Shown here one piece after another: positions 61,783-64,000 of a stretch of 64,000 nt of DNA. The translations under genes and the position numbers were made by a program. The stretch is taken from NCBI RefSeq assembly GCF_000381025.1, contig NZ_KB905818.1:372001-436000 (forward strand), written 5' to 3'. Under the pieces are notes generated by a model that saw only the letters and a program-made list of their open reading frames with translations, had not been told where the DNA came from and made no database searches. Numbering within the stretch: position 1 is the stretch's first letter; each line of letters begins with the position of its first letter. This stretch comes from Streptomyces sulphureus DSM 40104 (lineage in GTDB: Bacteria; Actinomycetota; Actinomycetes; Streptomycetales; Streptomycetaceae).

Positions 61783-62745
61783 GTGCGACCGCGCCGCCAA
61801 CCCGCCCCGCCCGCGCCCCTGCGCGCCGCACGCGCGACCGCCGTCGTGTGCTGCGCTCTGGCGCTGCTCGCCGCCGGTTGCGGCCGCTCCGGGAGCCCGC
61901 CGCCGCGCGGACCGCAGCCGGGGAGCCTGCCGCACTACCGCGTCGACCGTGGTTTCTCGCTCCCCTCCTCGCCGTCGTGGAAACAGGCGAAGAGCCGCGG
62001 GCACCTGGTGATCGGCGCCAAGGAGGACCAGCCGGGCACGGGCGAGAAGAACCCGGCCAACGGGTCCTACAGCGGATTCGACATCGAGATCTCACGGATG
62101 CTCGCAGCGTCCCTCGGCTTCGACCCGTACCGGCAGGTGGAGTTCAAGGCGATCGCCTCGGCCAACCGCGAGACGTCGCTCCAGAACGGACAGGTCGACT
62201 TCTACGTCGGCACCTACACCATCAACCCCGGCCGCAAGAAGCTGGTCGGCTTCGCCGGCCCCTACTACATGGCGGGGCAGCGCCTCCTGGTCCGCACGGA
62301 CGAGCGGCGGATCGAAGGGCCGCAGTCCCTCGCGGGAAGGAAGGTGTGCTCCGCGGTCGGCTCGACGCCGCTCCAGCGTCTCCAGGACGAGTACCCGAAG
62401 GCGGAGGCCGTCGCCTACGACTCGTACGCGATCTGTGTCGACAACCTCCTCAACGACCAGGTGGACGCCGTCACCACGGACGACACGATCCTCCTCGGCT
62501 ACGCGGCCAAGGACCCCTCCCAACTCCACGTCGTCGGCAAGGCGTTCTCCGAGGAGCCGTACGGCATCGGCGTCCCGAAGAAGGAAACGGCGCTGGCACG
62601 GGCGCTCGACCGCGCGCTGCTCCAGCGCGAGCGCAACGGCGACTGGAAGCGCGCCTACGACGCGACGCTCGGCCTCTCGGGCGAGCCGGCGCCGCAGCCG
62701 CCGCCGCTCGACCGCTCCGCGCGCGAACTGGCAGAGGAGAGCTGA
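61783..62745 (+). CDS. gluB: Glutamate-type ABC transporter substrate-binding lipoprotein
   Basis: A 320-residue lipoprotein. The signal peptide ends in the lipobox LLAAGC (Cys33). The SBP_bac_3 domain has LVIGAKEDQPGTGEKNPANG, YSGFDIEISRMLAASLGFDP, VDFYVGTYTINPGRKK and VDAVTTDDTILLGYAA, as in glutamate binders of Corynebacterium and Streptomyces. The GTG at 61783 gives the full signal peptide. Four bases separate it from the first permease. Confidence 0.9.
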   Translation: MRPRRQPAPPAPLRAARATAVVCCALALLAAGCGRSGSPPPRGPQPGSLPHYRVDRGFSLPSSPSWKQAKSRGHLVIGAKEDQPGTGEKNPANGSYSGFDIEISRMLAASLGFDPYRQVEFKAIASANRETSLQNGQVDFYVGTYTINPGRKKLVGFAGPYYMAGQRLLVRTDERRIEGPQSLAGRKVCSAVGSTPLQRLQDEYPKAEAVAYDSYAICVDNLLNDQVDAVTTDDTILLGYAAKDPSQLHVVGKAFSEEPYGIGVPKKETALARALDRALLQRERNGDWKRAYDATLGLSGEPAPQPPPLDRSARELAEES

Positions 62746-62748
62746 ACC

Positions 62749-63393
62749 ATGGACGTCCTCACCGACAACTTCGCGCTCTACGGGGAGGGTTTCCTCGGCA
62801 CCCTGCGCCTGACCCTCTACTCCTCGCTCCTCGCGCTCGTCGTCGGCGTGGTCATGGCGGGACTCCGGGTGGCGCCGGTCGCCGCGCTGCGGTGGATCGG
62901 CACGGCGTGGGTGACCGTGCTCCGCAACACCCCGCTCACGCTCCTCTTCTTCGCGATGCTCCTCGGACTGCCGAGGTTCGGCGTGGCGCTCCCCTTCGAG
63001 CTCTTCGCCGTCCTCGCACTCGGCTGCTACACCTCCGCGTTCATCTGCGAGGCCGTGCGCTCCGGGATCACCACCGTCCCCGTGGGCCAGGGCGAGGCGG
63101 CGCGCAGCCTCGGGATGACCTTCGGTCAGACGTTGGGCACGGTCGTGCTGCCGCAGGCGTTCCGCACCGTCATCCCGCCGGTCGGCTCGACGCTCATCGC
63201 GCTGGCGAAGAACTCCGCCATCGCCGGCTCTTTCAGCGTCGTCGAGCTGTTGAGCACGTACAAGACGCTCAACGAAAACGGGTACAGCGTCATCTGGGCC
63301 TTCGTGTGGATCGCCGTCGGATACCTGCTCCTCACGCTCGCCATCAGCGCCGTCTTCAACCTGCTGGAGAAGCGCTGGGGGGTCGCCCGATGA
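62749..63393 (+). CDS. gluC: Glutamate-type ABC transporter permease 1
   Basis: A 214-residue His/Glu/Gln/Arg/opine family permease with five membrane segments. The EAA loop, where the ATPase docks, is VPVGQGEAARSLGMTFGQTL; the GTLRLTLYSSLLALVVGVVM start and LRNTPLTLLFFAMLLGLP segment are standard. It overlaps the second permease by four bases (ATGA). Confidence 0.92.
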   Translation: MDVLTDNFALYGEGFLGTLRLTLYSSLLALVVGVVMAGLRVAPVAALRWIGTAWVTVLRNTPLTLLFFAMLLGLPRFGVALPFELFAVLALGCYTSAFICEAVRSGITTVPVGQGEAARSLGMTFGQTLGTVVLPQAFRTVIPPVGSTLIALAKNSAIAGSFSVVELLSTYKTLNENGYSVIWAFVWIAVGYLLLTLAISAVFNLLEKRWGVAR

Positions 63394-64000
63394 GCGCCCG
63401 CACCGCCGAGCCCTCGGCGCTCTACGACATCCCGGGTCCGAGGACGCGGGCCAGGCACCTCGCCTACGGCGTCGTCGCGAGTCTCGCCATCGCGGCGGTC
63501 CTCGCCTTCGTGCTCCATCTCCTCATCGGCACGGGGCAGTTCGCCGCCGTCAAGTGGCGGCCCTTCACCTACACCGGCATCCAGGAGCTGCTGCTCACCG
63601 GGCTCGCCAACACGCTGAAGGCGTTCGCCGTCGCGGCCGTCCTCTCGCTGGTGCTCGGCGCCGCCCTCGCCGCGGGGCGGCTCTCCGACCATGCGCCGGT
63701 GCGGTGGGTCGCCACCGTGTTCGTGGAGTTCTTCCGGGCGATGCCGGTGCTGGTGATGATCTTCTTCGTCTTCGTCGCGCTCCAGGTGCAGGCGCTCCCC
63801 GCGCTCGTCACCGGGCTCACGCTCTACAACGGGTCGGTGCTCGCCGAGGTGTTCCGCGCCGGCGTGCACTCCGTGCCCGCGGGCCAGCGGGAGGCCGCCT
63901 ACGCGCTGGGCATGCGCAAGACGCAGGTGATGGCGTACGTCCTCGTACCGCAGGCGGTGCGTGCGATGCTGCCGACGATCATCAGCCAGCTCGTGGTCGC
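63390..64000 (+). CDS. gluD: Glutamate-type ABC transporter permease 2, 3' end cut by window
   Basis: At least 203 residues, open to the last base, so the C-terminus is outside. It begins SARTAEPSALYDIPGPRTRA, a cytoplasmic head typical of GluD, followed by membrane segments and the EAA loop VPAGQREAAYALGMRKTQVM. The ATG overlaps the gluC stop. It pairs with gluC in the membrane. Confidence 0.9.
   Translation, partial: MSARTAEPSALYDIPGPRTRARHLAYGVVASLAIAAVLAFVLHLLIGTGQFAAVKWRPFTYTGIQELLLTGLANTLKAFAVAAVLSLVLGAALAAGRLSDHAPVRWVATVFVEFFRAMPVLVMIFFVFVALQVQALPALVTGLTLYNGSVLAEVFRAGVHSVPAGQREAAYALGMRKTQVMAYVLVPQAVRAMLPTIISQLVV

Noticed and set aside
1..64000. CRISPR arrays, insertion sequences, integrases, attachment sites and biosynthetic megasynthases
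   Set aside because: No regularly spaced repeats, transposase or integrase motifs, tRNA-linked direct repeats, or PKS/NRPS domains were seen.

Overview
The window is very GC-rich actinobacterial chromosome and looks like a Streptomyces or close relative. The signs are strong G/C third-position codon use, GTG and TTG starts, ATGA/GTGA stop-start overlaps, an almost complete absence of TTA codons, and family content typical of the genus (DUF2637, DUF5955, PucR next to xanthine dehydrogenase, RNase Sa, the PcaL fusion). I see no rRNA or tRNA gene, CRISPR array, insertion sequence, prophage or defence island. Most of the window is metabolic core and near-core DNA.

Layout. 1-2556 is an alkylation-repair pair (Ada/AlkA-type glycosylase, cut by the window edge, and Ogt) followed by a histidine phosphatase. 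3012-10636 carries a flavin/F420-type oxidase, DUF456 and DUF2637 membrane proteins, a PP2C-like protein that has lost its metal ligands, a decayed gene, an iron-box-controlled FhuF-type ferric reductase and a GntR regulator. 10710-17486 holds a TPR protein, a PucR regulator and the divergent three-subunit xanthine dehydrogenase operon. 17556-26595 has an EEP-family protein, oxidoreductases, an acyl-CoA ligase, a MarR/quinone-reductase divergent pair with a perfect palindromic operator, an Mrr-like zinc-ribbon protein, and a coupled thiamine-binding/DauR-like regulator pair.

26824-32014 is the urate block: OHCU decarboxylase, HIU hydrolase, urate oxidase, 8-oxoguanine deaminase and a xanthine/uracil-type permease. 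32304-36445 has small membrane proteins and an M20 dipeptidase coupled to a YfcC carrier. 36498-46312 has malate synthase, a sugar MFS carrier, a TehA-like protein, a MobA-like nucleotidyltransferase, an IclR regulator and the coupled allantoinase-allantoicase pair. 46438-48441 has a secreted RNase Sa homologue and a P450. 48443-54787 is a sugar ABC importer with a divergent Gfo/Idh dehydrogenase and a ROK kinase. 54882-60975 has a frameshifted pcaL, an MBL hydrolase, exonuclease III, a Nudix pseudogene and a secreted SGNH hydrolase. 61034-64000 is a glutamate-type amino-acid ABC importer whose last gene runs off the end.

The main theme is purine salvage of nitrogen and carbon. Xanthine goes to urate, then through HIU and OHCU to allantoin, allantoate, ureidoglycolate and glyoxylate, and glyoxylate is captured by malate synthase. 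The genes are spread over about 33 kb, but two of the blocks share a 17-bp palindrome (26711-26727 and 43689-43705, 15 of 17 identical), one copy lying beside the IclR gene. This suggests one AllR-like regulator ties them together. No ureidoglycolate lyase is visible here.
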